Below are positions 22,540 to 33,770 of a stretch of 64,000 bases of DNA, one piece after another. A program made the position numbers and the translations under genes. This DNA comes from Corythucha ciliata. Lineage: Eukaryota > Arthropoda > Insecta > Hemiptera > Tingidae. The stretch is from contig CM075940.1 in assembly GCA_038030265.1 (NCBI GenBank), positions 7,068,001 through 7,132,000 on the forward strand. The letters run 5' to 3'. The first letter of the stretch is position 1; each line of letters starts with the position of its first letter. Under the pieces are notes generated by a model. It saw only the letters and a list, made by a program, of their open reading frames with translations. It was not told the DNA's origin and did no database searches.

Positions 22540-23153
22540 ACGAATATCTGTGCTTACCAATTCGCGGACAAAATTGTGGTAAAATTCCTAACTTAAATAC
22601 ATAAAATGGAAAAAATGGCTAATATGCGGCTAAAATTGCGGAAAACGCCAATTCGTGGCTAAAATTGAGAAAATTCGCGAATTCACGGGCTAGAAGCGCT
22701 ACTGCGCTGCTATAATTGAGAAAAAGTACCAGTTTTCGGCTAAACTTAAGGAAAATCACCAATTCGCGGACAAAATTGTGGTAAAATTTATAACTTAAAT
22801 TCTCGCCTTCGTGCCTTCTGAAGGCAAAGTGGCTAATTGAGAAAAACGGCATATTCATGGCTAAAAATGCTAAAAAACACCTCTGATTCGCGGCTTGAAC
22901 TGAGAAGAAGCGCTGATCTATAGCTAAAAGTAACGAAATATGGCGCGGTGCTAAAATGTAAAAAAAAATGCTAATTTGCGGCTAAAAATTGAAAAAATAA
23001 ACCGATTTGCAGCTAAAATTGCGAAAAACGCCAATTCGTGGCCAAAATTGAGAAAATTTGCTAATTCACGGTTTAGAAACGCTACTACGCTGCTAAAATT
23101 AAGAAAAATCGACAATTCGCGGGTAAAATTGAGGAAAATCACTAATTCGTGGC
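22540..23153 (+). repeat. Family A array, left part of a split array
   Basis: Units such as GCGGCTAAAATTGCGGAAAA and CACTAATTCGTGGC. The array is interrupted at 23153 by a hAT-like insertion and resumes at 26351 with TTCGTGGCTAAAATTGTGAA. Confidence 0.8.
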
Positions 23154-23498
23154 CAGGGCTGGGCAGTAATTGAATTACGTAATTCAATTACAATCAGTAA
23201 TTGGTAATTTGTAATTGATAACTACACGCCATTGTAATTGGTAATTTGTAATTAAAAGCACTTTTTCGAAGTAATTTGTAATTAACAATTACCAATTTTT
23301 TACATTTCCATCTTCAGAGCCAATATTACTTCGAAAACTCAGCGGGTACTATTTCGCGCCTTACTTGGAGCTTTTGGAGGAGTTTTTGCATGCAATTCTC
23401 TGAAAAATAAGTTTCAAAGCAATTATGACACGAGCGATATCCTCGAGCTTAGAGTTGCCAATTTGAGAAAAACAGTACAAAAGTTTCAAACCCCAAAC

Positions 23499-25685
23499 CA
23501 GTGGCGTAGGTAGGAATTTGTCCTGGGGGGGGGGGATCAGATTGAAATCTCGTATGGGTGAGAGGAGGGGTAATTTCACATTTTAGTCATCATTCCACCC
23601 AGCCAGCACACTCTCTGGACATCTTGCTGGCCTAATAATAGCCTCAATCTCTCAGTTAAGGGAGATTTTTGGACTCTACCCGCAAATTAGCGATTTTCTC
23701 AATTTTGGCCGAGTGTATCGTTCTTCTCAATTTCAGCCGCAGATTAGCGGTTTTGCCCCAACCCCTCCCGTAGCCATGGATTTGCGCATTTTCTCAACTT
23801 TAGCAGCCAAGTATCGTTTTGATCCCGTGAGCGATGTTTCTTAATTATCCACGAGTTTTGGCGTTTTCCTCAATTTTTAGCAGCATATTACCGATTTTTA
23901 AATTTTTTTACCAGGGGATTAGCACTTTTCTCAGTTTCAGCTGGAAATTTACGTTTTTCTTAAGTGTTTTCCTCAATATTAGCCGCAAAATAGGGGGACT
24001 TTTCACGAATTAGGATTTTTTTGGTCCACCATACTCAATGCATAAGCGATTTTTCTGTTTACTCGCGAATTAGCGGTTTCTTCACCTCTTGCCACAAATT
24101 GGCATTTTTTTTCAATTTCAGCCTGAAAACTTGCCTTCAGAATCCGCAAATTGGCGTGTATTCAGTTTTTGGTGCAAATAAGAATTTTTCTCAATTTCAA
24201 CCGCGAATCAGCGTTTTTTTTTTAATTGTAGCGGCGGCGCGTCGTAGCGTTTCAAACCTGTGAATTAGCGATTTCCTCAATTTCAGTTACAAATTGGCGT
24301 TTGGCGCAATTTCAGCTGTAAATTGGCGATTTTTTCCATTTTTAGCCGCAAATTAGCAATTTTCTCAATTTTTAGGCTTAAAATTAACCTTTTTCTTATT
24401 TTGACCAGGCTGATTATTTCATTTTTTAAATATTACCCGCAAATTAGCGGTTTTTCACGTTTTACCACCGCATTAGCAAAACTATATAACTTTTATAGGT
24501 ATAGATTATTGCTTCTTTTCACTTCTAGCCGTGAATTAGCGTATTTTTTAACATTATACTATAGCCATGCATGAATTTGCCATTTTTCTTAATTTTAGCC
24601 ACAAAAATGCCTTCAGAAGGTGCGATTTTAAATTATAAATGTAAATTTTTTTTCAAACCAAAAAATTTACATCTATCCATCCATTTCTGTCAAAAAATCA
24701 TAATTTTAAATTATAAATTTCAAGACACTTAATTCGAGATCTAGTGATGTTTCTCAATTTTAGCTGCGAATTTTCGCTTTTTCTAAATTTTAGCAGCGTG
24801 GTAGCGTCTCCAACCCGTGCATTACCTACCGAGTTTTGTCAATTTTTGCCAAGAATTGGCGTTTGACTCAATTTAAGCTGCAAATTAGCAATTTTTTCCA
24901 TTTTTAACTGAGAATTAGCACTTTTCCACAATTTGAACTGAAAATGAACGTCTTTCTTAATTTCAGCTGCGCTAATTGGTGACTTTTTCAATTTTTGCAG
25001 CGAATTAGTGATTTTCTTCATTCGTATCCGTGAATTAACGTTTTTCCATAAATTTATATCTGCAAATTGCCAATTAGCGATTTTTCCCAATTTCAGCTGT
25101 GAAATAGCGTTTTATGCTAATTTTGCGGCCATCCTATTCCCTTTTTCATACGCGAATGGGCGATTTTACGCCATTTCAGTTGTGAATTTGCCATTTTTGT
25201 CCAATTTTAACCTGAAAGCGTCTTTTATTTGTCAATATTGGCTTGCCCAAATAGGTATAACACTTTTGCGTTGATTTCCACAATTTATTCGTAGAATGGC
25301 CTCCATGTACCGCGAATCAGCGATTTTTTTCTTAATTTTAGTCTGGAAGTTGCATCGCGAGACCACTAATCAGCGCTTTTTAGCAGCTATAGCCACGAAT
25401 ATTACCGATTTTTGTCTGATAGAGGGTCCGGGGTGAATCCCCCCCCCCCCCGTACCTGGGTACACTACTGCGTTGGGTCTGAAGTCCAAGGATAAAGCTG
25501 GACGTACTCGGACCTTTTCGGGCTGCTTCAAGTCCAGAAAATCTGCTAAATCTAACTTCAACGTGAAACGCTCATGAAGATTTTATTGTGCTCTTCGTTA
25601 TGGTACTAGTGCTCCTTCGTTCGTATACTTGTGGCTCTGGGGGGGGGGGGATCTATCCCCCATATCCCCCGTACCTACACCCCTG
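23499..25685. mobile_element. Innermost hAT-like element of the nest
   Basis: Left end CAGTGGCGTAGGTAGG; right end, read inward, CAGGGGTGTAGGTACGG. Perfect 8-bp flanks CCCCAAAC lie at 23491-23498 and 25686-25693. G runs of 10 or more follow the termini. The interior is a long family A array (23640-25420) in the opposite orientation to the array around it. A further hAT-like end, CAGTAGTGTACCCAGG, lies inside at 25470 (minus), without a found partner. Confidence 0.87.
23640..25420 (-). repeat. Family A array, reverse orientation, inside the innermost element
   Basis: Dozens of units of TTTTAGCCGCGAATTAGCG with TTTTCTCAA linkers, about 28-40 bp each, strongly diverged. A small AT-rich inverted repeat (AAATTATAAATGTAAATTTTT / AAAAAATTTACAT) lies at about 24630-24680. 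Confidence 0.82.
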
Positions 25686-25693
25686 CCCCAAAC

Positions 25694-25865
25694 ACAAAAA
25701 GCTCGAGCCACAGAAAGCTGACACCACAAAAAGCTCGAGCCACAGAAAGCTGACACCACAAAAAGCTCGAGCCACAGAAAGCTGACACCACAAAAAGCTC
25801 GAACCACAAGAAACTCTAATCAAAATAGCTCTAACCTCAAAATTCTCAAAGCACAAAAATATCGA
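25694..25865 (+). repeat. Family D array with an exact 32-bp tandem repeat
   Basis: GCTCGAGCCACAGAAAGCTG recurs at 25701, 25733 and 25765 with identical 32-bp periods, and a diverged fourth start at 25797. Flanking text decays into family D (AACCTCAAAATTCTC). The identity suggests recent local amplification inside an otherwise old array. Confidence 0.9.
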
Positions 25866-26350
25866 ACCATGAAGCTGGCATTGCAAAGCTCTTTGAGAGT
25901 TAGGTATCGCATGCACTATTTCAAAGAAACACATAAAGAATCCGGGACTATGACTATCCGGGATTCCCCGTGACAGTTCGCAGGCCGGGATGTGGGGCAA
26001 AATTAGCCAAATTAGCAAATTTGACCCCGGACATTTCGCTACCCTACTCATTCGACGCGCTTGGCATCTTGGGGCTATGCTGTTCCTGCTTCCTATCTCA
26101 AAGATCTGTTCTGACGTTCGATTGTTGGCTGGACGCACTAAAAAAATGACAGTGAACAAGAGCAAGAAGCTTGCGTGTTCCACAAATCCAGCTCTTGGGT
26201 ATTGGTAATTGAAAAATTAATTCAATTACAGTAATTGTAATTTGTAATTATTCGTGGAAGTGAAAAGTAATTGGTAATTTGTAATTAATCCTCTTTTTTG
26301 GAAGTAATTTGTAATTAATTACTCAAAAAGCTGTAATTTGCTCACCCCTG

Positions 26351-26475
26351 TTCGTGGCTAAAATTGTGAAAAATTTCAATTTGCATAAAAAATTGAAAAT
26401 ACGCCAATTCGTGGCTTCTGAAGGCAACTTTGAGGTTAAAAGTGAGAAAAGTCGCCAATTATGGCTATGTATTCC
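26351..26475 (+). repeat. Family A array, right part of the split array
   Basis: Continues the units broken at 23153 (GTGGCTAAAATTGTGAAAAA, CGCCAATTCGTGGC). Confidence 0.7.
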
Positions 26476-26601
26476 CCAACCTATACCCCCAAACTCTACG
26501 CCACTGCGTTATCAGTCGCAAACTGAAGCTCATGCAACCGGCGCCCCCTTAATCTAGGCCCCCCCTGCGACTCGACACCCCAGTCCGCCCCTGCGTATAA
26601 G

Positions 26602-28480
26602 TTATATCATCTCTACGGTGGGTTCCCAATTTGTCAGGAGCAGGATCTCTGCAAATGAAGCGGGGAATTTTTAGAGTAAATTCCCGGCCCACCCATTTGT
26701 CCGGATACCCACTGACTGGGTGACTTTGAACGCGATGGGGTAGGGTGGGTTCAAAGTTCAAGTTAACAGGCATATAAATGTTCCGAATCATTCGGATGGA
26801 GTGGGTATAAGAAAAAACAGTTCGTATGACTGATTAGTTGTAGAACGATACACGGGCATAGCCAGAGGAGGATGTTGCCCTCCCCTATACTTAAAAGCGA
26901 ATCCAGTGAGACAACTGACCACCAACCAACCATTAATCTACCTGAAGAAAGTCTGTGAACCTAATTTATCAGTTGAATTTCTGGCAATTAATCCAATTTA
27001 GTCATGATTCTTTCACTTTAACCACACTGAGTATGAATTTCCTTTTAGAAAAAGTAAATTAGCTGAAAAGAAATAATCTTAAAAGCCGGTTTTCGAGGTC
27101 GTTAATTTACTGAAAAAAAAAATTTAAAAAAATGGTTATTTTTCTCACGGAACACAAAACTCGGTTAGAGACGACCGTACTCAAAGCTGTTGGTATAAGC
27201 CTTCTAACGCATAAAAGCTGTCAATTTCCCCACAGAGAAGGACACTAATGTCAAAAAACTTGACTTTTTGTCACCACATAAACTAACTAGGTTCGGCAAC
27301 AGTTATAGGCTCCTCAAACTGGCTATTCATCATGGAAATGTCCATTCATGTTCATAAACCATAGACAACGTCAGAAAAGCTGTTTCTAAAATCAGAAATT
27401 CACTTACCAAAAACAGCAGTTTTATCTCTGAAACAGAGCAGGAACCCCGGAATCGTGATTTTTCAAAAACCGGCTAATTCACCCAAAAAAGTGACTGTTT
27501 CACACAGCAGTAAATGGCTATTACACAACCAGTTGGGCACTCTCCGAACATAGATCCTCGGGTATCTGGCAACCCTAGCCCTCACGCTGGAACTATTCTC
27601 TGAATGCAATAGGCAGGATTATGTTGCAACATTGTAATGTACGTTACACACGTACCATGTTATGATGCATCTGACATCTGGCTCCTGAGAAGCCCCACCC
27701 CTGGAACAAGGTCTGGCTACGCCGTTATGGATGTGCCCGAAAATTTGTAATCAATGATGGTTCGATGTAGGGTCGAAAGAAACATTATTTACTATCGAAT
27801 ACGAATGCATTACGAGTAAGTTGTTGGAGCGTCGAAAGCCCTTCAAAGTTTAACATGAAACATGATTCGAATTAAACATCAAAGTAGCTGAACTGCAACC
27901 CTTGAATTCTATAAAATAAAGTTATTTCTTACAATAACACTCACCTAGCGCATGAAAAGTTTGGAACAACAATATTCCTCGTGCCGGTAATGCACGTTTC
28001 TTTTCTAAACTACACGCTGACTAAAAGAATTTGTGAAACACAGAAAAACAAATTTTTAAAATATACTTCTTTTTAGCGGTTTTCTTATCCAGAACAGAAA
28101 TGGCGTCAGTCTTATCAAACATTGCTTTTACCTGTATCTATAGTATCTCTAATGATAGGATTGATAACCTATCACACGGAACATATTCATCGTGGGTGTT
28201 TGGGCCTTTTTTTTTTTTTTGGTTCTGGAGTTCGGCTGTGGTTTTAGAGCCTTACTGTCGTTGGATAGAGACCTGTCGAGAAAGGGCGAGGCGACCACTG
28301 GGTCAGTTACTCACCGGCCTAGGGGTCTATTCTGAGTTGTCGGGGAATGGTGTTTCTTATTCAGCATTCCGCGGTGTACTCGTGGCATTTTTTCCCCAAC
28401 AACTCAGAATAGGCCCTCTGGCCTTCCTTGGAGCGCCGGATTTCAAGTGAAAAAGAAGAGGAAGAAGAAGGCTCTTCAAA
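26602..28480. other. Unassigned sequence upstream of SPTLC1
   Basis: No coding exon was recognised. CACGGGCATAGCCAG at 26851 and CTGGCTACGCCGTTATG at about 27714-27730 resemble the ends of the element at 44397-46297 but lack a matching duplication. A 116-residue open frame at 28100-28450 has no family features; it may be chance. Confidence 0.4.
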
Positions 28481-28489
28481 ATTGTTGGA

Positions 28490-28990
28490 AGTGAAACACT
28501 GAAGTGAAAATCGCTTCAATTTGCAATTATCCTGAAATTATGACCTGAAACTTGCAATTTCGCGGCTATTCGTCAGACTTTGGACGCTGTCGTACCTGGC
28601 TAGTTCGCCAGTTACGCGGTCACTAAAAAAGAAGCCCCGAAACATACAATTTTACGCAAAGTCCAGAAACTCGAAATTTCGTGGAAATTTGTACCCGAAA
28701 CTTTCAGTTTTGTAGATTTTTAGCCCAGAATGTTGTAAATTCGTGGCTATATTTGCCAGGATTTGGTGGGCACTGTCGGGACCGGCTGGCCCGGGTTCCG
28801 CGACTACTACAAAAATTTTAAAAAAGCCAGAAACTTGCAACTTTGCATACAAAAAAACTGTACGCGTATTTTATTTAGATACGACCATTACCATTTCGCA
28901 GATATTAAGCTGTAATGTCTCGGCTTATTCGTGAAGCCCCGGAACTTGTCATTTCGCGAAAGTAAAGACCAGAAACTCGCTTTTTTGCTT
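28490..28990 (-). repeat. Degenerate array, family C (reverse)
   Basis: Repeats of CCTGAAACTTGCAATTTCGCG and GCCAGAAACTTGCAACTTTG, plus GC-rich blocks (GTCGTACCTGGCTAG, GGGACCGGCTGGCCCGGG), matching 8.3-8.95 and 32.65-33.7 kb in reverse. Confidence 0.7.
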
Positions 28991-28999
28991 ATTTTAAAG

Positions 29000-29450
29000 A
29001 TATTTTAAGATGGTTTTCAAGAGATTTTTCTCATTTATTTTTACGCTACATTGTTTTTTTTTAAATCCCTTATGGATGTGAGGAAAACAATGTATGGACC
29101 AAAGTGACGCTCCCGGTTGCGGCTGAGAGTTATTATCCTTCAGGTATGCCGACAAAGTAAGAGGAGGTGGGGCTGTCATCCGAGTGTTATCCACGGTCGG
29201 AGTTCCCCAGTCCTCCTGGGGTACACCGCAGTCGTCAGCCCCCAGGACTTTGGGTTCGGGTCGGGGTGGGGTCGGGATACCACACAGTGGTCATTCTCTT
29301 TGCCTCCCCTCCATCACCGGTCAGTGGTGAAGGGGGTACCGCTCATCATAACCTTAGGGGTACCCCCCTCCATATAGGAGCAGCCCCCTCCGTCAACACA
29401 TTTTCACTTTTTTTATGGTCAAATAACATCGTTAGAAGTCAAATGTTTTT
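29000..29450. other. GC-rich sequence and probable SPTLC1 intron 1
   Basis: 29160-29400 is GC-rich with repeats of GGGTACC. It ends in TTTTTGTCACTTTCAG, the splice acceptor of the first recognisable SPTLC1 exon. No convincing start exon for SPTLC1 was found here or further upstream. Confidence 0.4.
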
Positions 29451-29461
29451 GTCACTTTCAG

Positions 29462-31313
29462 ATACCCGCCTACCATGTTTATTTGCAAGGTCTTCTCGCA
29501 ATTCTCGTTGTTTATATAGTTTTTAAAAAATCTGGTCCTCCCAGAAAGCGTCTTAGTGAAAAGGTGAATCCTTTTTTGTTTTCCAATCAATGAAACCCTT
29601 CTAACAGTGTTTTTTTTACCAATAGGAAGAAACGAGGCTAATTGATGCGTGGAAACCGGGTCCTTTAGTCGAGCCCATCGACAAAAATGACAAGAGGTTA
29701 AAACAAGTCATCATGGATAACCAGGTGGATATCTTAACTCGCTCTGTAAACTGAACATTCTCGCTATAAGCTTTTTTATTTCCTAGTGGCTGAAATTCAT
29801 AGAAATCGAGAGGAAAGTTTGCTTAAATCTGGCCACTCACAATTATTTAGGACTAGCCAAACGTGAAAGTATTATAGAAAGTTTAATAAAAGCTGTAAGA
29901 AAGTACGGAGTCGGTTCTTGTGGACCCAGAGGTTTCTACGGTACCCAAGGTAATTAATTTTGTTAATAACTATTTCGTCTGAAATGTTTTATTTACGTGA
30001 CCGTTTTTTACGTTTTAGACGTTCATTTAGAACTTGAGGAAAAACTGGCAGAATTTATGGGCACCGAAGAAGCCGTTGTCTATTCCTACGGATTTTCGAC
30101 GATTTCGAGTGCTATACCAGCCTACGCTAAAAAGAATGACATCGTTTTCGTGTAAATTTGTCCAGTTACAAAACTAATTTTGATACTTATTTAAGCCCCC
30201 CCTCCCTACCACTCTACAAATCCTTACAGAGATGAATGCGTCAATTTTGCGATTCAGAAAGGGCTCGACGCATCGCGGAGTGATATAAAATTCTTTAAGC
30301 ACAACGACATGGATGACTTGGAGCGACTTTTGAAAGAACAAGCCGCTGCGGACTTGAAGGTGTTTTAAATCTTGAACTCATTCTAATTATTAATTAAAAT
30401 GAACAGTTTTTTCCCCCCTTTTTAGAATAGGAAGAAGGCGGCGAAAACAAGAAAGTTTATAGTAGTCGAAGGTATTTACGCCAAAACCGGCAATTTGTGC
30501 TGTTTACCCAAAATAATGGAATTAAAAGATCGCTATAAATTGCGATTATTCGTCGATGAGAGCATATCATTCGGTACAATAGGCAAAAGTGGGAAGGGAG
30601 TCACTGATTTCTTCGGAATACCAGTAAGATTCACTGCGCTTACCTTTTATTCTAATAAAAGAAATCGTTAGCAATGATTTTTCAAAATTGTATAACAGGT
30701 GGAAGATGTTGATCTCATCATGTCTAGCATGGAAGGCTCTCTCGCCACAGTCGGCGGATTTTGCGTAGGATCGTCTTTCATTGTGGAACATCAGCGAATT
30801 TCAGGCCTGGGCTACTGTTTTTCAGCCTCCCTACCTCCGATGCTTATCAAAGCTGCGATGGAAGGCCTTGAAATCATTAAAGAAAATCCTTCAATAATTA
30901 CGGACTTGAATGAAATGTCCAAATTGTGCGATTCATTATTGCGTCAAAGTGATATTGTTACCAAACATTTCGATGTAAGCGGCTCGGCAATCAGTCCGGT
31001 GAAACATTTATTCGTGAAATCCTCAGATTTCGACGAAATTATTCTGAAGGAAATAGTTACCCGGGTAAGTTACTCTTCAATCTTGTTTCACTCCCAAAAC
31101 ATTAGTTTTTCTGCTTACTTTCAGTGCAGAGATGAAGGCGTGGCCTTCTGTATACCTGCCTGTCTCGACTTGGAAAGTTTACGCATGAAGCCCAGTATTC
31201 GTTTAACGCTTAATGCATTGCTTACGCCTTCTGACATTGAAAAGAGCATTGCCGTTCTCGAGAAATCCGTCGAACTCGTATCAAGCCAAGAGAAAGTTAT
31301 CAGCGATTCATGA
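29462..31313 (+). CDS. SPTLC1: Serine palmitoyltransferase long-chain base subunit 1, 5'-incomplete
   Basis: Exons are 29462-29563, 29626-29724, 29787-29949, 30019-30151, 30230-30359, 30426-30623, 30699-31064 and 31125-31313 (TGA). Phases agree, giving 459 residues against about 473 in human. The product begins [10 protein letters not shown] and enters a membrane segment ([11 protein letters not shown]), then [65 protein letters not shown] and FIVVEGIY. As in all subunit 1 proteins, the aldehyde-binding lysine of the catalytic partner SPTLC2 is absent ([17 protein letters not shown]). The heterodimer condenses serine with palmitoyl-CoA at the ER, the first step of sphingolipid synthesis. The N-terminal start exon (perhaps 20-25 residues) was not located. 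Human Cys133 aligns with Asn here ([11 protein letters not shown]). Intron 31065-31124 is 60 nt and open in frame. Confidence 0.95.
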
Positions 31314-32645
31314 AGTTGCGTTGTTTTTCTTATTTTATTTATTTCAACTTGAAAATTATCTTTTTTTAATGAAGATTATGTGGTAAATGTTGCTTGAATG
31401 GAAATGATAATTACAGCGCAAATCTTCGGTAAATCGGTAACCGGACGTCATCCTGGGTGGCGGTGGAAAGTTAGGCATTGTCCCGCACTGTCCTTAGTGT
31501 CGTGCGTGCCGAAACATACCTTACCCGTTCGGCTGTCGATAAAAAAAGATCGTCTTGTGATGAGCCCAATTTGTGAACAATCCCTTCTACTAGAATTGGT
31601 CTAAATTAAATTTTGGGGGAACTAAAGTTATCCGAGACCGTCTCGACGAGATCTACAACAATTTTAGTTTGGAATATTTTCGGGTCCCTCACCGCCTCAC
31701 CACACGAGTCACGGTAGAAGTCGACCGGTAAATTCACACAGCCCGACTGAGCTTGTTCCTGAAATTCGAAGCGTCGGAGCGTACTCTACGAGTAGAGGAG
31801 GAGGTGTACACTTCTGTGATCTACGAATCAATGTTGGGGGAGAGGATTAAAATTCGTCGACAAATTCCCGAACTAGTTTGAAGTAATGTGGGATCGTACG
31901 CTTCGCGAAATTCCAAAAATGTCCTCCTCTCCCAATCCAACCACCCATGATTGGGAATTTCCCATCTCACCGTGTATTTGACCTTGATAAAATTTGCCCG
32001 TAGACAGTGCCCACGCAGTCGATACCCCAAAAGTACAAAGAAAAACCCATGACGCGCTGGCGGACCAAGATTCAAAAAATGGACCGCGTATCTCAGGGTT
32101 TTTCGACACGGGGAATAAGTAAATTGAAACGGATTTTTGAAAGGGTTCTCCCTGTGAATGCCGTGTTTTTGTCAGCTTCGGCCCGTTTTCTGGGGCCACG
32201 TCCATCGTCAGTCCTGAAGTCAAAGAAAAGCCTCGACGATTACGGATCTCGCTGGCGCTCAGCGGAGTAGGCAGAAATTTGGCCAAACCCAACGACCAAC
32301 GCTGAATTTTTGACCTCTGTGAGGAGCGATAACAGTCGGCTCGGGCGGACGATCTGAGTGACTCATAACGGTGTGTCGGATACAAAAATAGGGCTCAAAG
32401 GTCAAGGTCCTGACCCCCCTCTCATCCAACATGATTGTGTTCCCCTCGTCATAAGCTCCCGACTCGTAAATACGGATTTTCTTTGGAGGGGGGTGGGGGT
32501 ATTTTACCACCCCTGGCAACGAGAGGGCAAGCTTTTTATGCAAGGCAGAAACTTGAACGAAGGACAAATAGCCAACAAAGTCGCTGTGGTCTTTATTTTC
32601 GCAAAATTCCCCACAGTGCCCAAAAGGCTGACAATTCTATAACCA
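31314..32645. other. Downstream region of SPTLC1
   Basis: Includes the 3' UTR. No AATAAA is close to the stop; ATTAAA at 31605-31610 is a weak candidate signal. The rest has open frames on both strands without recognisable domains. Confidence 0.4.
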
Positions 32646-32649
32646 GTAA

Positions 32650-33770
32650 GTTAAAATTATTCGGCGCTAAAAATCTGTGAAGTCGGAAGTTTTGGATTTC
32701 GCACATTGGCGAAATTTCCAGTTTGTGCAAATTTTTGTCTTTCTTTTTTAGTGGGCTTGGACCGGCCCCCGAAAGCGCCTAAAGCTCGACAAATAGCCGC
32801 AAAATGACATCGTTCGAAGCAAAATTCTCGTGAAATTGCAAGTTTCAGATACAAATATCCTCGAAATTGAAAGTCCGTGCTCAACTGATTCCTTGAAATG
32901 GAAAAATTAAGGCTAAAAATACGCAAAATTTCGATTTACTGATCTTTACAGCTTGAAATTGCAAGTTTCGTTTTTTTTTTTAAATAGTCGCCGCAGAACC
33001 CGAGCTATAGCCGGCCCCGACGAGCGCCGTAAGCCTGGCCTTGCGAAATAAAGCCATTCTGAGCCAAAAATCTAAAATAGCAAGTATCGGTTCTAAATAC
33101 CAGCGAAATTGATTGCTCGTATTTATTTTCGCGATATTGAAAGTTCTGGTGTTTATTTTCGTGACGTTTCCTTCACAGTCGACCAAAGCCTGCCAATTTT
33201 AACTAAGAAGTTACAAATTATTCGGAGCAGATAACCAGTGAAATAACAAGTTTTGGGTCTAAATGCCTGGGAAATTGCCAGTTTCGGGCCTTTTTTTAGA
33301 GGGCACGACCCGAGAGCTCAAAGCTCGATAAGTTGCGAAATTTCATTATTTGCAGCTAAATATCAGCGAAATTGCAAGTATCTCTGGTCTGAATATCTTT
33401 CGGACACGTTAGTCTTGGATTCCCGTTAAAATGACTAATCTTGTGGCTAAATACTATATACACGAAATTGCAAGTTTCTGGTCTTTATTTTCAAGGAATT
33501 GCAAGTTACGTGGGGATTTTTTTGGTGGCCGTGGAACCCTGCCAGTCTGTCGTGACTGCACCCAAAGTCCGACTAGTAGCCTTAAAATTGCGGCGTTTGG
33601 AGTTGAATATCCGCATAATTGGAAGTTTAGGGCTTTTTCTTTTAGTTGGCGTTGCCGGCGGGGGGCTAGCCACACGAATATCGGTGAAATTGCAACATTC
33701 GGAGCTCAATATTTGTGGAATTGCAGGTTTCTTACTTTTACTTTTCATATTAATTCAAACCGCGAAATGC
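32650..33770 (+). repeat. Degenerate array, family C
   Basis: Repeats of GTGAAATTGCAAGTTTC and CGAAATTG(A/C)AAGT, with GC-rich higher-order blocks at about 32750-32800 (GGACCGGCCCCCGAAAGCGC), 32990-33050, 33290-33330 and 33520-33580. The order follows the 8.3-kb copy. Confidence 0.75.

Larger units (their letters stand above)
23154..26350. mobile_element. Middle hAT-like element of the nest
   Basis: Left end CAGGGCTGGGCAGTAATTG; right end, read inward, CAGGGGTGAGCAAATTACAG. Perfect 8-bp flanks TTCGTGGC lie at 23146-23153 and 26351-26358. Both subterminal regions are filled with GTAATTTGTAATTA-type repeats (23160-23300 and 26200-26340). It is inserted in a family A array. It contains the innermost element and a non-repetitive stretch at 25866-26200. 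Confidence 0.88.
22430..26593. mobile_element. Outer hAT-like element of a three-layer nest
   Basis: Left end CAGTGGCAGACTTGCC (22430) and right end, read inward, CAGGGGCGGACTGGGG (26593) are matching imperfect terminal repeats. The flanks CATATAAG (22422-22429) and CGTATAAG (26594-26601) agree at 7 of 8 bases, as expected for an aged hAT duplication. Its own interior is family A array (22540-23153 and 26351-26475), split by the next element. No transposase is seen. Confidence 0.7.

Noticed and set aside
25694..25865. CRISPR-like array
   Set aside because: The 32-bp units repeat without unique spacers, and the genome is eukaryotic.
25653..26183. 176-residue minus-strand open frame with repeated CGSSFLWCQLS
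   Set aside because: The repeats come from the 32-bp tandem array; 32 is not divisible by three but the frames happen to be open. No homology or splice context.
26851..27730. Another hAT-like element of the 44.4-kb family
   Set aside because: End motifs are similar, but the right end carries GTTATG in place of CCCTG and the flanking 8-mers (AACGATA. versus GATGTGCC) do not match.
28100..28450. 116-residue open frame beginning MASVLSNIAF, upstream of SPTLC1
   Set aside because: Its residues do not resemble an SPTLC1 N-terminus, there is no donor in a useful phase, and codon content looks random (poly-Phe from a T run).
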